Positions 1 through 8,275 of a stretch of DNA of 64,000 nucleotides are shown here, in pieces (positions within the stretch are counted from its first letter, which is position 1; every line of letters begins with the position of its first letter). Below the pieces are notes generated by a model. The model searched no databases. It saw only the letters and a program-made list of their open reading frames with translations, and was not told the DNA's origin. The position numbers and the translations under genes were made by a program. Source of the stretch: Hallella bergensis DSM 17361. Its GTDB lineage: Bacteria; Bacteroidota; Bacteroidia; Bacteroidales; Bacteroidaceae. Where the stretch lies: the NCBI RefSeq assembly GCF_000160535.1, contig NZ_GG704781.1:828582-892581 (forward strand), written 5' to 3'.

Positions 1-174
1 ACCAGTACTAATTTATTTTTATGAATGTCTTAATAATATTGGAAACATCATCTAATCCATAAAAATAAAGGACCGAACAAGACAAAAGAACCACATCATC
101 TCATAAATCGTCTACTTACGGTGGGCGCTGTCAGATTATCAATCGATATTGGTCATTGTGTAGGAGGAAATGTG

Positions 175-182
175 TACCTTTG
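175..182 (+). promoter_or_regulatory. -7 promoter box of the MATE gene
   Basis: TACCTTTG matches the Bacteroidota -7 consensus TAnnTTTG. It lies 22 bases before the ATG at 205 and inside the longer reading frame that opens at 121, so it argues against the upstream GTG start. A -33 TTG with good spacing is not clear. Confidence 0.6.
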
Positions 183-204
183 CATCTCGATCAGAAAATT
201 CACT

Positions 205-1533
205 ATGTATTCAAGAGATATTTACACCTCCATCATCAAGCTGGGCATCCCCATTGTCATAGGCCAGATAGGCACCATTATCCTCACATTTGCCGACACC
301 ATCATGATTGGGCACCACTCCACGCCCGAACTGGCAGCTGCAGCTTTCGTGGGGCAGATATTCATGCTTGGTATTCTTGTGGCCATGGGATTTGCATACG
401 GACTCACCCCACTGGTGGGCAACAGCTACGGGCGCGAGGAAACAGGACGAATCGGTGCATTAGTGCGCAACGGACTTGCTGCCAACACGATGCTGGCCCT
501 GTTGTTGGTTGCAGTTTACAGCGTGCTCTATTTTTTTATAGACAGACTTGGGCAGCCCGAAGAGCTTTTGCCCTACATGCGACCTTATTATATTGTAAAC
601 CTCGTGTCAATCCCATTTGTATGCTGGTTTAATGTATTCAAGCAGACGGCCGACGGCTCCACCGATACCAAGACGCCGATGTGGATACTGCTTTCGGGCA
701 ATCTGGTGAACATTCTGGCCAACTGGGTTCTCATCTATGGTAAACTGGGCATGCCCGAACTCGGCATTCTGGGTGCCGGTTTGGCCACACTCCTCTCGCG
801 CATCCTCATGACAGTAACCATTGCCTGTGTGTTCTTCCGGAGCAAGCATTACAAGCCCTTTGCCCAGTCGTTCTGGCAAAGCAAGGTGACGCGAGCCGAC
901 CAGTTGCTGCTCAATCGCATGGGATGGCCGCTGGGAATGCAGATGGGTATGGAATCGGGAGCCTGGTCGCTTTGCAGCATCATCGTCGGATGGATTGGTG
1001 CCACTGCGCTGGCAGGGCATCAGGTGATGCTCTCCATCAGCCAGTTATTTTTCCAAATCTACTATGCCCTGTCGGCAGCAGTAGCCATCAGGATAAGCCT
1101 TTTCCATGGTCAGCGCGAGTTTAGCAAGATTACTCCCACGGCGTGGGCGGGCTTCCACTTGTGCTGCATTGTGGCCATGCTGGTGGCCGTGCCCGTGTGG
1201 GCTTTCCGTCAAGACATCGGTTGGCTCTTTGCCGATTCAGAAGAGATATCAACCATTGTGGCCGGAGCTATCTTGCCATTGATTATCTACCAGCTTCCCG
1301 ATGGCCTGCAATGTGTGTTCTCCAACTCGCTGCGCGGTCTGTCGAACGTCAAGCCGCTGATGCTTGTGGCATTCATCGCCTATTTTGTAGTGTCCATACC
1401 ACTGAGCTATATCTTCGGCATCACGATGAATGGCGGGTTGGTTGGCGTATGGTTTGCCTTCCCAATAGGACTGTCGGTTTCCGGAACGCTCTACTATTAT
1501 TTCTTCCGCCGAACACTGTCGCGGTTAGCCTGA
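205..1533 (+). CDS. MATE family efflux transporter
   Basis: An inner-membrane, cation-coupled multidrug or metabolite exporter of the MATE family (442 aa, usual length). The protein is almost entirely hydrophobic, with about twelve membrane segments in two halves. The first half has the family-typical run of helices, beginning with GIPIVIGQIG and continuing through ADTIMIGH near residue 40, a MATE signature. The frame stays open back to a GTG at 121, but those 28 residues are not MATE-like and a promoter box sits at 175-182, so I start at the ATG at 205. It stands alone and is closed by the hairpin at 1579-1613. The substrate cannot be told from sequence. Confidence 0.9.
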   Translation: MYSRDIYTSIIKLGIPIVIGQIGTIILTFADTIMIGHHSTPELAAAAFVGQIFMLGILVAMGFAYGLTPLVGNSYGREETGRIGALVRNGLAANTMLALLLVAVYSVLYFFIDRLGQPEELLPYMRPYYIVNLVSIPFVCWFNVFKQTADGSTDTKTPMWILLSGNLVNILANWVLIYGKLGMPELGILGAGLATLLSRILMTVTIACVFFRSKHYKPFAQSFWQSKVTRADQLLLNRMGWPLGMQMGMESGAWSLCSIIVGWIGATALAGHQVMLSISQLFFQIYYALSAAVAIRISLFHGQREFSKITPTAWAGFHLCCIVAMLVAVPVWAFRQDIGWLFADSEEISTIVAGAILPLIIYQLPDGLQCVFSNSLRGLSNVKPLMLVAFIAYFVVSIPLSYIFGITMNGGLVGVWFAFPIGLSVSGTLYYYFFRRTLSRLA

Positions 1534-1578
1534 TCAAACAGAACACCAACTTCATAAACAGACTTCCCCTAAGTCCTA

Positions 1579-1613
1579 AAAAGCATCCACCGCGCGCTGC
1601 AGTGGATGCTTTT
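1579..1613. terminator. Bidirectional intrinsic terminator
   Basis: A 12-bp perfect stem, AAAAGCATCCAC pairing with GTGGATGCTTTT, around an 11-nt loop. It has A and T runs on both flanks, so it can end the MATE gene on the plus strand and the secreted-protein gene on the minus strand. Confidence 0.85.
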
Positions 1614-1656
1614 ATGTTGTAACAAGGAGGAAAACCCTTTGCTGTTACCTTTCTAC

Positions 1657-2892
1657 TTACTTCCTGATAAACTTCTTGCCGTTTTTAATAACAAGTCCCT
1701 TGTAACCAGCTCCTACTCGCTGTCCGGAAACATTGTAGACAGGAGCATTATCGCTCTCGACAGCTCCTACGGCATCAATACCTGTGGCAACAGGAGCAGT
1801 AATAGGCTGAACTTGGTAGTTGCCCTTGAACATCGTCACTATTCCAACAATATCTACACTCTGAGCCTCAGCAGGTTCGTATCCAGCAAGATGGAATCCG
1901 TTGAACAGCTGAACCTTATCGCTTCCAGATACTATATAGTAGTTGGTCCATTTACCTGATACCTCTGAAATAATATTCACATTCGAAAGCTTGACAAGAT
2001 CCGAAAGGTTGTTGCTAACCTCCGTAAGAGCGATAGTCTTAGGCTCTACCGTACCGTCAACAGCGGTATAACCGTCAGCATTGGTCTCGGTAGCCTTCAT
2101 AGCCTCTGCCGTTTCACCGTAAGCACCACGCTTTAAGGTAACCGTACCATTGAGCTTCTGTCCGGCCTTCAGGTCCAATCCTGTATTAAAGAACATCAAT
2201 GCACCCGTAGCATCACGCACGAAAGTCTGCGTGTTGCCTTTGTTGCTTGTCCAGGAATACAACACCTCCGCATCTTTCAATGTCAGCTTTGCCACCGTTC
2301 CATTAGCCAAAGCTGTAAAGGTTTTGATATTTGCAACCTCTCCCTTAGGAGTAGGAGTTGGTTCTTCGCCTCCGCTCTCACTGCCACTTGTATATACAGT
2401 AATCTTTGAGAACTGTGTATTCCTTGTAACTGTAAGAACAATATCTTTAGCATCACCCGTCCATGTTACCTCGGTGGAAGTACCCTCAATAAAGTCTGTC
2501 AAAGTACCATTATCAACTGTTGCAGACCATTTTGCACTTGAAGCTCTGCTGTTGAGCGAGAAAACAATCTTTGTGATGTTTTTTCCCTTGGAGGAAATTT
2601 TCATATCGCCACCATACATACGCAACACGCAGTACCTTGTTTGCCAAAGACGATTTGGCGTCCTACCTGTAGATGGAGACACTGTAATGGTAATGTCACC
2701 AACAGTAGCCGAAACGGGAGTTGTGATATCTCCAGCTTGAGATTCACCGGATGACCTTTCTGATATTCCAAACAATTCAGTGGCTCCCTGCCCGCCATTC
2801 GCATCAAAATCGAATGTTGTCCCCTGTCCATAGCTCAAGCCGAAAAGCATGGTGAAGGATAAAAGTAATGTTGAGCGTAAAATTCTGTTCAT
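1657..2892 (-). CDS. Secreted OB-fold-like protein with C-terminal sorting-type tail
   Basis: A 411-aa exported protein of unknown function. Residues 1-22 form a signal peptide ending at SYGQ. The middle (about 185-360) reads like the OB-fold / DUF5689-type modules of Bacteroidota surface proteins (ANIKTFTALANGTVAKLTL followed by a VRDATGALMF strand). The last 26 residues (YNVSGQRV, then GLVIKNGKKFIRK) resemble the C-terminal tail used for type IX secretion in Prevotella. Serine- and threonine-rich linkers (GGEEPTPTPKGE) join the parts. No catalytic motif is visible. Export and the tail are well supported; surface anchoring by type IX secretion is inference. It is a single gene with its own promoter at 2932-2962. 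Confidence 0.75.
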   Translation of the reverse strand: MNRILRSTLLLSFTMLFGLSYGQGTTFDFDANGGQGATELFGISERSSGESQAGDITTPVSATVGDITITVSPSTGRTPNRLWQTRYCVLRMYGGDMKISSKGKNITKIVFSLNSRASSAKWSATVDNGTLTDFIEGTSTEVTWTGDAKDIVLTVTRNTQFSKITVYTSGSESGGEEPTPTPKGEVANIKTFTALANGTVAKLTLKDAEVLYSWTSNKGNTQTFVRDATGALMFFNTGLDLKAGQKLNGTVTLKRGAYGETAEAMKATETNADGYTAVDGTVEPKTIALTEVSNNLSDLVKLSNVNIISEVSGKWTNYYIVSGSDKVQLFNGFHLAGYEPAEAQSVDIVGIVTMFKGNYQVQPITAPVATGIDAVGAVESDNAPVYNVSGQRVGAGYKGLVIKNGKKFIRK

Positions 2893-2931
2893 AAGTAATG
2901 AATTTAAAAGTTAAACATATGTGTTACATTG

Positions 2932-2962
2932 CAAATGTATGAAAGTTGCCGGAATAATGCAA
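2932..2962 (-). promoter_or_regulatory. Promoter of the secreted-protein gene
   Basis: On the minus strand a -33 TTG (2960-2962) is followed after 20 bases by a -7 TACATTTG (2932-2939). Box sequence and spacing both fit the Bacteroidota sigma-ABfr consensus. The leader would be about 35 nt. Confidence 0.75.
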
Positions 2963-3071
2963 TAGTATTGGTATGAAAAAACGATGAATATTAATATATT
3001 TCTTTCAACATGTAATAAAAGCCAGAGTAGGAACGTTATCATCGTATAACTTACACATTTCATGACTGCCT

Positions 3072-3197
3072 ATGAAGTATTTTACCCACGAAGAACCGAA
3101 CCCCACGGAGACCACGCTGAATATTATTCGTCAGATAGCCCACACCTACCGCACCATCAAGGGTGGAAGTCAGCCCATACCATGCTGCATGAACTGA
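3072..3197 (+). CDS. Small ORF, 41 aa, hypothetical
   Basis: An ATG-to-TGA reading frame of 41 codons in the 336-bp gap before rpe, same strand, ending 31 bases before the rpe start. The product begins MKYFTHEEPNP, continues TLNIIRQIAHTYRTIKGG and ends in CCMN. Its composition is protein-like (charged N-terminus, a probable amphipathic helix around NIIRQIAHTYR) rather than random. I recall similar short NIIRQIAYTYR-type peptides annotated as hypothetical in Bacteroidales but cannot confirm it here. No function is proposed. It could be co-transcribed with rpe or act as a leader ORF. Confidence 0.5.
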   Translation: MKYFTHEEPNPTETTLNIIRQIAHTYRTIKGGSQPIPCCMN

Positions 3198-3228
3198 CAG
3201 TTGTAAATCCTTAACTTCCCATAATTCT

Positions 3229-3897
3229 ATGAAGACAATGATTTCGCCTTCGCTGTTGGCGTCAGACTTTGCCAATCTGAAAGATGAGGTTGACATGATC
3301 AACCGCAGTGAGGCCGACTGGCTCCACTGTGATGTGATGGATGGCAGTTTTGTGCCCAACATCTCCTTTGGATTCCCGGTGATGAGAGCCGTGCAGAAGA
3401 TTTGTACCAAACCTCTCGATGTGCATTACATGATCGTGAATCCGGAGCGATACATCGTGCAGACAGCCAAGGTTGGTGCAGCAGTGATGAGCGTACACTA
3501 TGAGGCCTGTGTTCACCTGAACCGTACCATTCACGAGATTCAGGAGGAAGGCATGATGGCCGGCGTGGTACTCAATCCATCGACACCCGTTGGCATGCTC
3601 GAGGATGTTATCGAAGACGCCGACCTCGTGCTGATCATGAGCGTGAACCCAGGCTTTGGCGGCCAGAAGTTCATCGAAAACACCATCGGGCGTGTTCGCC
3701 GGCTTCGCCGCATGATTGAGGAAAGTGGCTCACACGCACTGATAGAAGTCGATGGCGGCGTCAACGGCACCACGGCACCACGGCTCATCCAAGCCGGAGC
3801 AGACGTCTTGGTGAGCGGCAGCTACGTGTTCGGCGCAGCAGACCCCATCCAAACCATACACGATCTGAAAAACATGAGCACATCCCAACGAGCTTAA
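3229..3897 (+). CDS. rpe: Ribulose-phosphate 3-epimerase
   Basis: Interconverts D-ribulose 5-phosphate and D-xylulose 5-phosphate in the non-oxidative pentose phosphate pathway; cytosolic TIM barrel. At 222 aa it has family length. Visible motifs are ISPSLLASDF at the N-terminus, the metal and catalytic HCDVMDGSFVPNISFG near residues 36-51, LVLIMSVNPGFGGQ near 133-146, and VDGGVNG near 172 with the second catalytic aspartate. The start MKTMISPSLL is usual for the family. It is followed by tRNA-Tyr, which has its own promoter box. Confidence 0.97.
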   Translation: MKTMISPSLLASDFANLKDEVDMINRSEADWLHCDVMDGSFVPNISFGFPVMRAVQKICTKPLDVHYMIVNPERYIVQTAKVGAAVMSVHYEACVHLNRTIHEIQEEGMMAGVVLNPSTPVGMLEDVIEDADLVLIMSVNPGFGGQKFIENTIGRVRRLRRMIEESGSHALIEVDGGVNGTTAPRLIQAGADVLVSGSYVFGAADPIQTIHDLKNMSTSQRA

Positions 3898-4022
3898 ACC
3901 TCCCTCCCAACGAGGGATGACCATGGATTTGGAAGCCATGCAACAATGCGACAACGGCAAAACTATCCGTTAAAAAAACACAAAACATGGCCTGCTTATT
4001 CTCTATTCTCACCCAAAGGTCA

Positions 4023-4030
4023 TACCTTTG
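4023..4030 (+). promoter_or_regulatory. -7 promoter box of tRNA-Tyr
   Basis: TACCTTTG, an exact TAnnTTTG match, ends 20 bases before the first tRNA nucleotide. This is a plausible distance for a short 5' precursor end. Confidence 0.6.
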
Positions 4031-4050
4031 CACACGCTTTAGAGCTTCAG

Positions 4051-4133
4051 GGGTGGTTACCAGAGTGGCCAAATGGGGCAGACTGTAAATCTGCTGGCTC
4101 TTGCCTACGGTGGTTCGAATCCATCACCACCCA
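4051..4133 (+). tRNA. tRNA-Tyr (anticodon GTA)
   Basis: An 83-nt class II tRNA. The 7-bp acceptor stem GGGTGGT (4051-4057) pairs with ACCACCC (4126-4132), with discriminator A at 4133. The anticodon stem GCAGA/TCTGC encloses the loop CTGTAAA with anticodon GTA at 4085-4087. A long variable arm and GGTTCGAATCC in the T arm follow, as expected for bacterial tRNA-Tyr. The 3' CCA is not encoded. Confidence 0.96.
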
Positions 4134-4146
4134 CATTGATTATGAT

Positions 4147-4192
4147 CGAAACAAGCCATTATTGTCGAATCCGACAGTAATGGCTTGTTTCG
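4147..4192. terminator. Long hairpin terminator after tRNA-Tyr
   Basis: A perfect 15-bp stem (4147-4161 with 4178-4192) continues, after one G-T pair, through five more pairs to a 4-nt loop AATC. T-rich sequence follows on the plus strand. It lies between the tRNA (+) and the end of the porin gene (-), so it probably serves both. Confidence 0.85.
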
Positions 4193-4255
4193 TTTATCTC
4201 CTTTCCCATACCCTGGCTCACCCACATTGCAGGTGCATGCGCCAGGAAGAACCGA

Positions 4256-6580
4256 TCAATTAAAGAAATTCCAGCTCAGTCCCATCCTGAACACCCGGCC
4301 GTTGAGCGGATGATGAGGTACCAGAAAATAGTTCTTCTTGCCAGTTCCGGCGTTCACATGACTCATCATCACAAAAAAACGCGTGTGCTTCAAATGAAAA
4401 TTGGCATAGACATTAACCACGGGATAATTGCCAACTGACACCTTCTCATCGTTGCCCTGCACAGCATACTGTCCGATGGCCGGCACATATTCGGATGCGT
4501 TGTATTTGGTAAAGTAGCGCACATCCCCACCAAGGTCACACTTGAGCACCTTGGCCACCTTGAATCGCAGATAGAGATTACTGTAAACGTTAAGCATGGG
4601 CAACGGCAAAGCCTTGTCACTGCTCGATTTTTGGAATGTCACAACACTCTCCCAATTGACCGGTCCGAAACTGAAGTCCTGCGAAAGTTCTGCCGTCAAC
4701 AAACTGATAGGATCGCCATGTTGCTTCACCGCAACCACATTGTAGAGTCGTCCTGACTCGCCGGGAGTATATCCCAAGGAAAAATAGGTATGGTTCTTGA
4801 TAATATCGTAGCCCACGCGCAGGCGTGTGCGGGTTTTCTGATAGTTGAGCAAGCCCTGCACCCGAATGTGGTCGATGAACGAAAGGTCGGCGTTGTCCCA
4901 CCAGAAATGCCGACTTTGATAGTGCCGATAATAGAATCCAGGCTTCATGTGATGATAAAATCCGGATGCGGCCAGCGTCAGGGTATCCTTGAACAAGGGG
5001 AAGTTGAGGTCTACACTGCCATCAACCTGTATATCTCCGGCATTAGCGCCAAGCACATAAAAGTCTCCCACGGCACTATAGTGAAGGGTTCGTCCTTGGG
5101 TTTTAGAGATTTGTCCGCCTACGAACACGTCATTTTCGGTCCACGCCCGGTCGGTTTCGGCATCAGGCAGAGTATAATGGCGCATCTCATGCGAAGCAAA
5201 AACCTTGAGTCCTGCCTTTGCCCACTTGTTAAAACCCTCGAGCAACGAGATGGCCAACGTGTTGCGCAAAGACCAGTGGTTGGTCTTGTCATAGATGGAG
5301 TCGTTCGCGAATTTCTCGGCCACCGTGAAGTGGTCGAGGTAAAAGTTCTCAGGCGTTTCGTAGGCTTGGTATATGCGTTTGTAGTTATTGAAGTCAAGTG
5401 TATGGATAAAGCTCGTCACGGGCACATATTCGTTTTTCAGCCAAGACGTGTCTTCAGCTGCCGTCCCGGTTGCCGCCGCCAGACTATCGCCCATGGCCTT
5501 GCTGTCCACAGTGATGCGCCCGGCGCGTGCCAGCGAGTCGGCCGCAGTGCTGTCGGCACGGTTTTCGGGTTTATCGATCACCTTGGCATCATCAGGCCGA
5601 CCGACATAGGTTGTCTCTTCTTCGTCTATCTCGCGTCCCTCCTTACGCGCTTTTTTCTTAGCTTTTTCTCGAGCTGCCTCTTTTTGAGAGGCAATGGCAA
5701 ATTTCCTCGCCTCGATTTCGGCCTTGGTCATAGGTACCTTGCGGTTGTAACCCACATTGTACCGATGTGTGAGAAACACGTGCTGATTGTCGTTTCTGTT
5801 CCAGTTTTTTGACAACATCATCGGTATTTCCGATGTCTGAAAGTCCTCATTGAACGACTCGGGATGTGTGATGTAGTTATCGTTGGTGATTCCTCCATTT
5901 TCAGCCACTTTCTGGTGGTTGGTTGTGGCCAGCAGATGAGCCTCATAGCGGTCGCCGAGGTAAGAACCGTACATCGTATAGTTGAAGTGCGAGGTCGACT
6001 GATTGCTGTAGTATCCTCGCCCATAAATATAGTCGAACTTAAAGCCCACACCCAACTTCTTGCCCGCATTCACCCCAAACTTGGCCGTGAAGTGGTCTTC
6101 ACCGTTCGTGCGGTTTCCGCAGTTGTTGTAACTGAGGTTGGTAAACGGAGAGAGGGTGTTGGTGAAATGAAAATCGGATACGGGCATGATGAAAAAGTCG
6201 TAGGGATTGGTAAAGATAAACTCCCCCTGCTCGTCTCGGTCAAGAAAGATGCGAGCCTGCCGTGGCGCACCAAGGTTTCCGGTGGTATTGTATTCACCTC
6301 GCAGGCCCGTGGTGAAGATAGTGTTCATATACATGTGCGACAGCGTGTCCGGTTCGACCATTCGGCGGTCGCCAAATCGCGAATCGATTGTCCACACATA
6401 GATGCCCTTCGGAATCTCCTTGTCGGTGCCGAGCGAGTCGCCTTGTTTGCGGCGCTGTTCGGGCGACATGATGTTTCCGTTTTCGTCTATCTGGTTATAG
6501 CCATTTTCCTCCACGCCCATTTGTGCGAAGATGGACAGGGAAACAAACCAGAACAGAAAGCCAAGTGTGTATTTTTTCAT
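4256..6580 (-). CDS. Putative porin, outer-membrane beta-barrel
   Basis: A 774-aa protein of the Bacteroidota putative-porin type. A 20-residue signal peptide ends at IFAQ. From about residue 85 the chain alternates short amphipathic strands rich in aromatics (NCGNRTNGEDHFTAKFGVNAG, FKFDYIYGRGYY) and finishes with FRMGLSWNFFN, an outer-membrane-type C-terminus ending in Phe-Asn. A highly charged K/E/A-rich stretch at about 282-320 (EAREKAKKKARKEGRE) and an acidic, Ala-rich segment to about 375 interrupt the barrel, probably as a soluble loop. A small membrane-protein gene ends immediately upstream with no spacer, so both are probably one transcript. Substrate unknown. Confidence 0.8.
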   Translation of the reverse strand: MKKYTLGFLFWFVSLSIFAQMGVEENGYNQIDENGNIMSPEQRRKQGDSLGTDKEIPKGIYVWTIDSRFGDRRMVEPDTLSHMYMNTIFTTGLRGEYNTTGNLGAPRQARIFLDRDEQGEFIFTNPYDFFIMPVSDFHFTNTLSPFTNLSYNNCGNRTNGEDHFTAKFGVNAGKKLGVGFKFDYIYGRGYYSNQSTSHFNYTMYGSYLGDRYEAHLLATTNHQKVAENGGITNDNYITHPESFNEDFQTSEIPMMLSKNWNRNDNQHVFLTHRYNVGYNRKVPMTKAEIEARKFAIASQKEAAREKAKKKARKEGREIDEEETTYVGRPDDAKVIDKPENRADSTAADSLARAGRITVDSKAMGDSLAAATGTAAEDTSWLKNEYVPVTSFIHTLDFNNYKRIYQAYETPENFYLDHFTVAEKFANDSIYDKTNHWSLRNTLAISLLEGFNKWAKAGLKVFASHEMRHYTLPDAETDRAWTENDVFVGGQISKTQGRTLHYSAVGDFYVLGANAGDIQVDGSVDLNFPLFKDTLTLAASGFYHHMKPGFYYRHYQSRHFWWDNADLSFIDHIRVQGLLNYQKTRTRLRVGYDIIKNHTYFSLGYTPGESGRLYNVVAVKQHGDPISLLTAELSQDFSFGPVNWESVVTFQKSSSDKALPLPMLNVYSNLYLRFKVAKVLKCDLGGDVRYFTKYNASEYVPAIGQYAVQGNDEKVSVGNYPVVNVYANFHLKHTRFFVMMSHVNAGTGKKNYFLVPHHPLNGRVFRMGLSWNFFN

Positions 6581-6805
6581 TTAATGCAGAAATCGCAGGG
6601 CCGTCTCAACGATCTTGAATACCATTGCCACCAAGATGACTATCGTGCCTGCCGTTTGGTCAGCAAAGAAGTAGAGCAACACGCCAGCCACCGCCCCTAT
6701 CATGAATACGAGGTTGAGCCAGTTGCGAAGCCTGAGGAAGTTTTTTCTTGGAGCCTCGTCGTCGCCGCGCCGGCGTCGATTGAGTTGCAGATTGTCATTG
6801 TCCAT
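6581..6805 (-). CDS. Small two-helix inner-membrane protein
   Basis: A 74-aa hypothetical protein with a basic, hydrophilic N-terminus (NRRRRGDDEAPRKN) followed by two predicted membrane helices, LNLVFMIGAVAGVLLYFF and AGTIVILVAMVFKIVETAL. Its stop codon abuts the porin start codon, which indicates translational coupling or at least one transcript. I do not recognise the family. The spacing and protein-like composition support it as real. Confidence 0.7.
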   Translation of the reverse strand: MDNDNLQLNRRRRGDDEAPRKNFLRLRNWLNLVFMIGAVAGVLLYFFADQTAGTIVILVAMVFKIVETALRFLH

Positions 6806-6948
6806 GAACGTATGCGTAAAATGATTTTTGAAAAGTTATGTGAATGAACCTTGAGTATAATGAGTCGTAACCCTTATTTCTAACATGCCATGCCGTGGTG
6901 TTCATTTACAGAATTCACCTTTGCCATGAATCGGGAACCGCGTGCCAC

Positions 6949-7611
6949 TTAATATTCAACGCCTAAGGCACGGCACACCCTACCGAAGATGTTGTCCTTG
7001 CGGTCGATGGTCTTACGGCGAAACTTACCACTGTACTTCAAGAGTTTGGTCTGCTTCTTGTTCAGAGCCTCCTTGTCGGTAATCCAGTCTTCGGCTTTCA
7101 CGTCAAGTCCACCCTGCACATCCGTGCGGTCGCGCTCATATTGATAACTGATGCGCTCCATCGTCAGCACGAGATGGTTGTCGGTAGCCCTGGCAATGAG
7201 AGTGTAGTTGAACACGGTGCGGTCGAGAGAGAGAAACGAGTTCCGAAACACCAACCATTCCTTCATGCGAGCAGCAATGGTGTGCTCACTCTTGTTGACC
7301 ACGGCAATCTTACTTTGCGGAAACTGATTGTCTTCCTTCGTTATGGCGCTGATCACGCCATACACTTTCTGGTAGATATCAGCAGCTGTCATGCCTGGCA
7401 CGGCCTTGTCAAGCGTGAACACCACCTTGCCATCCACCTCTGGCACAGCACCGACCATGTATTTGGCGTTTTCTTTTTTCTTCGTGTCGAAAACTGCTTT
7501 TTTCTGCTTAAGCTGGCTCTGCTGGGCTTCCTCCTGAGGAATCTCCCATGTATTCTGAGCCATTCCTGCCAAGGGAAGACAGGCAAGGAGTAGTACAATT
7601 ATTTTTTTCAT
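6949..7611 (-). CDS. DUF4468 domain protein, exported
   Basis: A 220-aa exported protein. The start is the ATG at 7611 (MKKIIVLLLACLPLAGMAQ), which gives a clean signal peptide; an upstream ATG at 7629 would add MYDLIV in front and spoil it. The central part (about 50-155) has the DUF4468 pattern: VVFTLDKAVPGMTAADIYQKV, then MKEWLVFRN, then FNYTLIARATDNHLVLTMERISYQY. DUF4468 is a Bacteroidota-wide domain with a TBP-like fold and no assigned activity. The C-terminal 50 residues are lysine- and arginine-rich. A -7 box TAATTTTG lies upstream at 7640-7647. Single gene. Confidence 0.75.
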   Translation of the reverse strand: MKKIIVLLLACLPLAGMAQNTWEIPQEEAQQSQLKQKKAVFDTKKKENAKYMVGAVPEVDGKVVFTLDKAVPGMTAADIYQKVYGVISAITKEDNQFPQSKIAVVNKSEHTIAARMKEWLVFRNSFLSLDRTVFNYTLIARATDNHLVLTMERISYQYERDRTDVQGGLDVKAEDWITDKEALNKKQTKLLKYSGKFRRKTIDRKDNIFGRVCRALGVEY

Positions 7612-7639
7612 CACTATTAAATCATACATTTATAGGAGA

Positions 7640-7647
7640 CAAAATTA
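7640..7647 (-). promoter_or_regulatory. -7 promoter box of the DUF4468 gene
   Basis: Minus-strand TAATTTTG, an exact TAnnTTTG match, 28 bases before the ATG at 7611. No convincing -33 TTG was found. Confidence 0.5.
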
Positions 7648-7899
7648 ATAAATAATGTTGTATAACAGGTGAGAAACTTTTTTTTTAACGTTTATTGGTG
7701 TCCTGCGAACGCTCGCAGCATCACCCATCATGGAGATATCCCGCAAAAAACAGAAGGGATTTAAAACGCGATTCTCCGTAAAACCATCATCTGGTAAACC
7801 AGATTACAGGTTCTTTTTCACTTTTGCAAAATTTAGTAGAGAAGCGAAGCTGCGCCGCATCTTCAGGCATCATGTAAAATATAATTACCATTTTTCGGA

Positions 7900-8252
7900 T
7901 GGCTGTTCTCGGAGCATCCAGAGAAAAAGACGCCATGTTGGCCGGATAAAATCAGGGCGAACGGACTAAAAAATTTAAATGGAATGGCGGTTAGAGCCTT
8001 TTGGCGGTGCGATCTGACCGTAGTGGGCACACGTCAGAGGCTTAGTCGCATGGCGATCTATGCCTAACCGTCACGCCGATCGATATGTAATCGCAAGCGA
8101 TGAAATAGGCCTAATGAGAGCGACACCGCTAAACGGCTGTAAATGAGCAGCCTGCAAAACGTGGCATATTTCGCCTATTTCAAACCAAAGACATTTGATT
8201 TTTAAATAAGCGAAATACAGAAGGGTATTTGTCAAGAAAAATAGCGCGCCCA
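7900..8252 (+). repeat. Intergenic repeat, copy A (22-bp unit array plus AT-rich tail)
   Basis: The gap 7648-8275 holds no credible gene. From about 7908 it carries ATCCAGAGAAAAAG followed by CGCCATGTT, shared with copy D at 52.98 kb. At about 7982-8135 there is a run of GC-rich degenerate units spaced 22-24 bp (one reads GCGATCTGACCGTAGTGGG). At 8165-8252 there is an AT-rich tail ending in ATTTGTCAAGAAAAATAG (8227-8244), which is shared with the other copies. Two small hairpins lie before the element: CTGCGA/TCGCAG near 7697 and ATCTGG/CCAGAT near 7790. Function unknown. Confidence 0.7.
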
Positions 8253-8275
8253 ATCAGAAGCGGCAACTATCTGGC

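Noticed and set aside
4790-5812. 340-codon open frame on the plus strand
   Set aside because: Antisense to the porin gene, which has a signal peptide and barrel pattern in the other direction.
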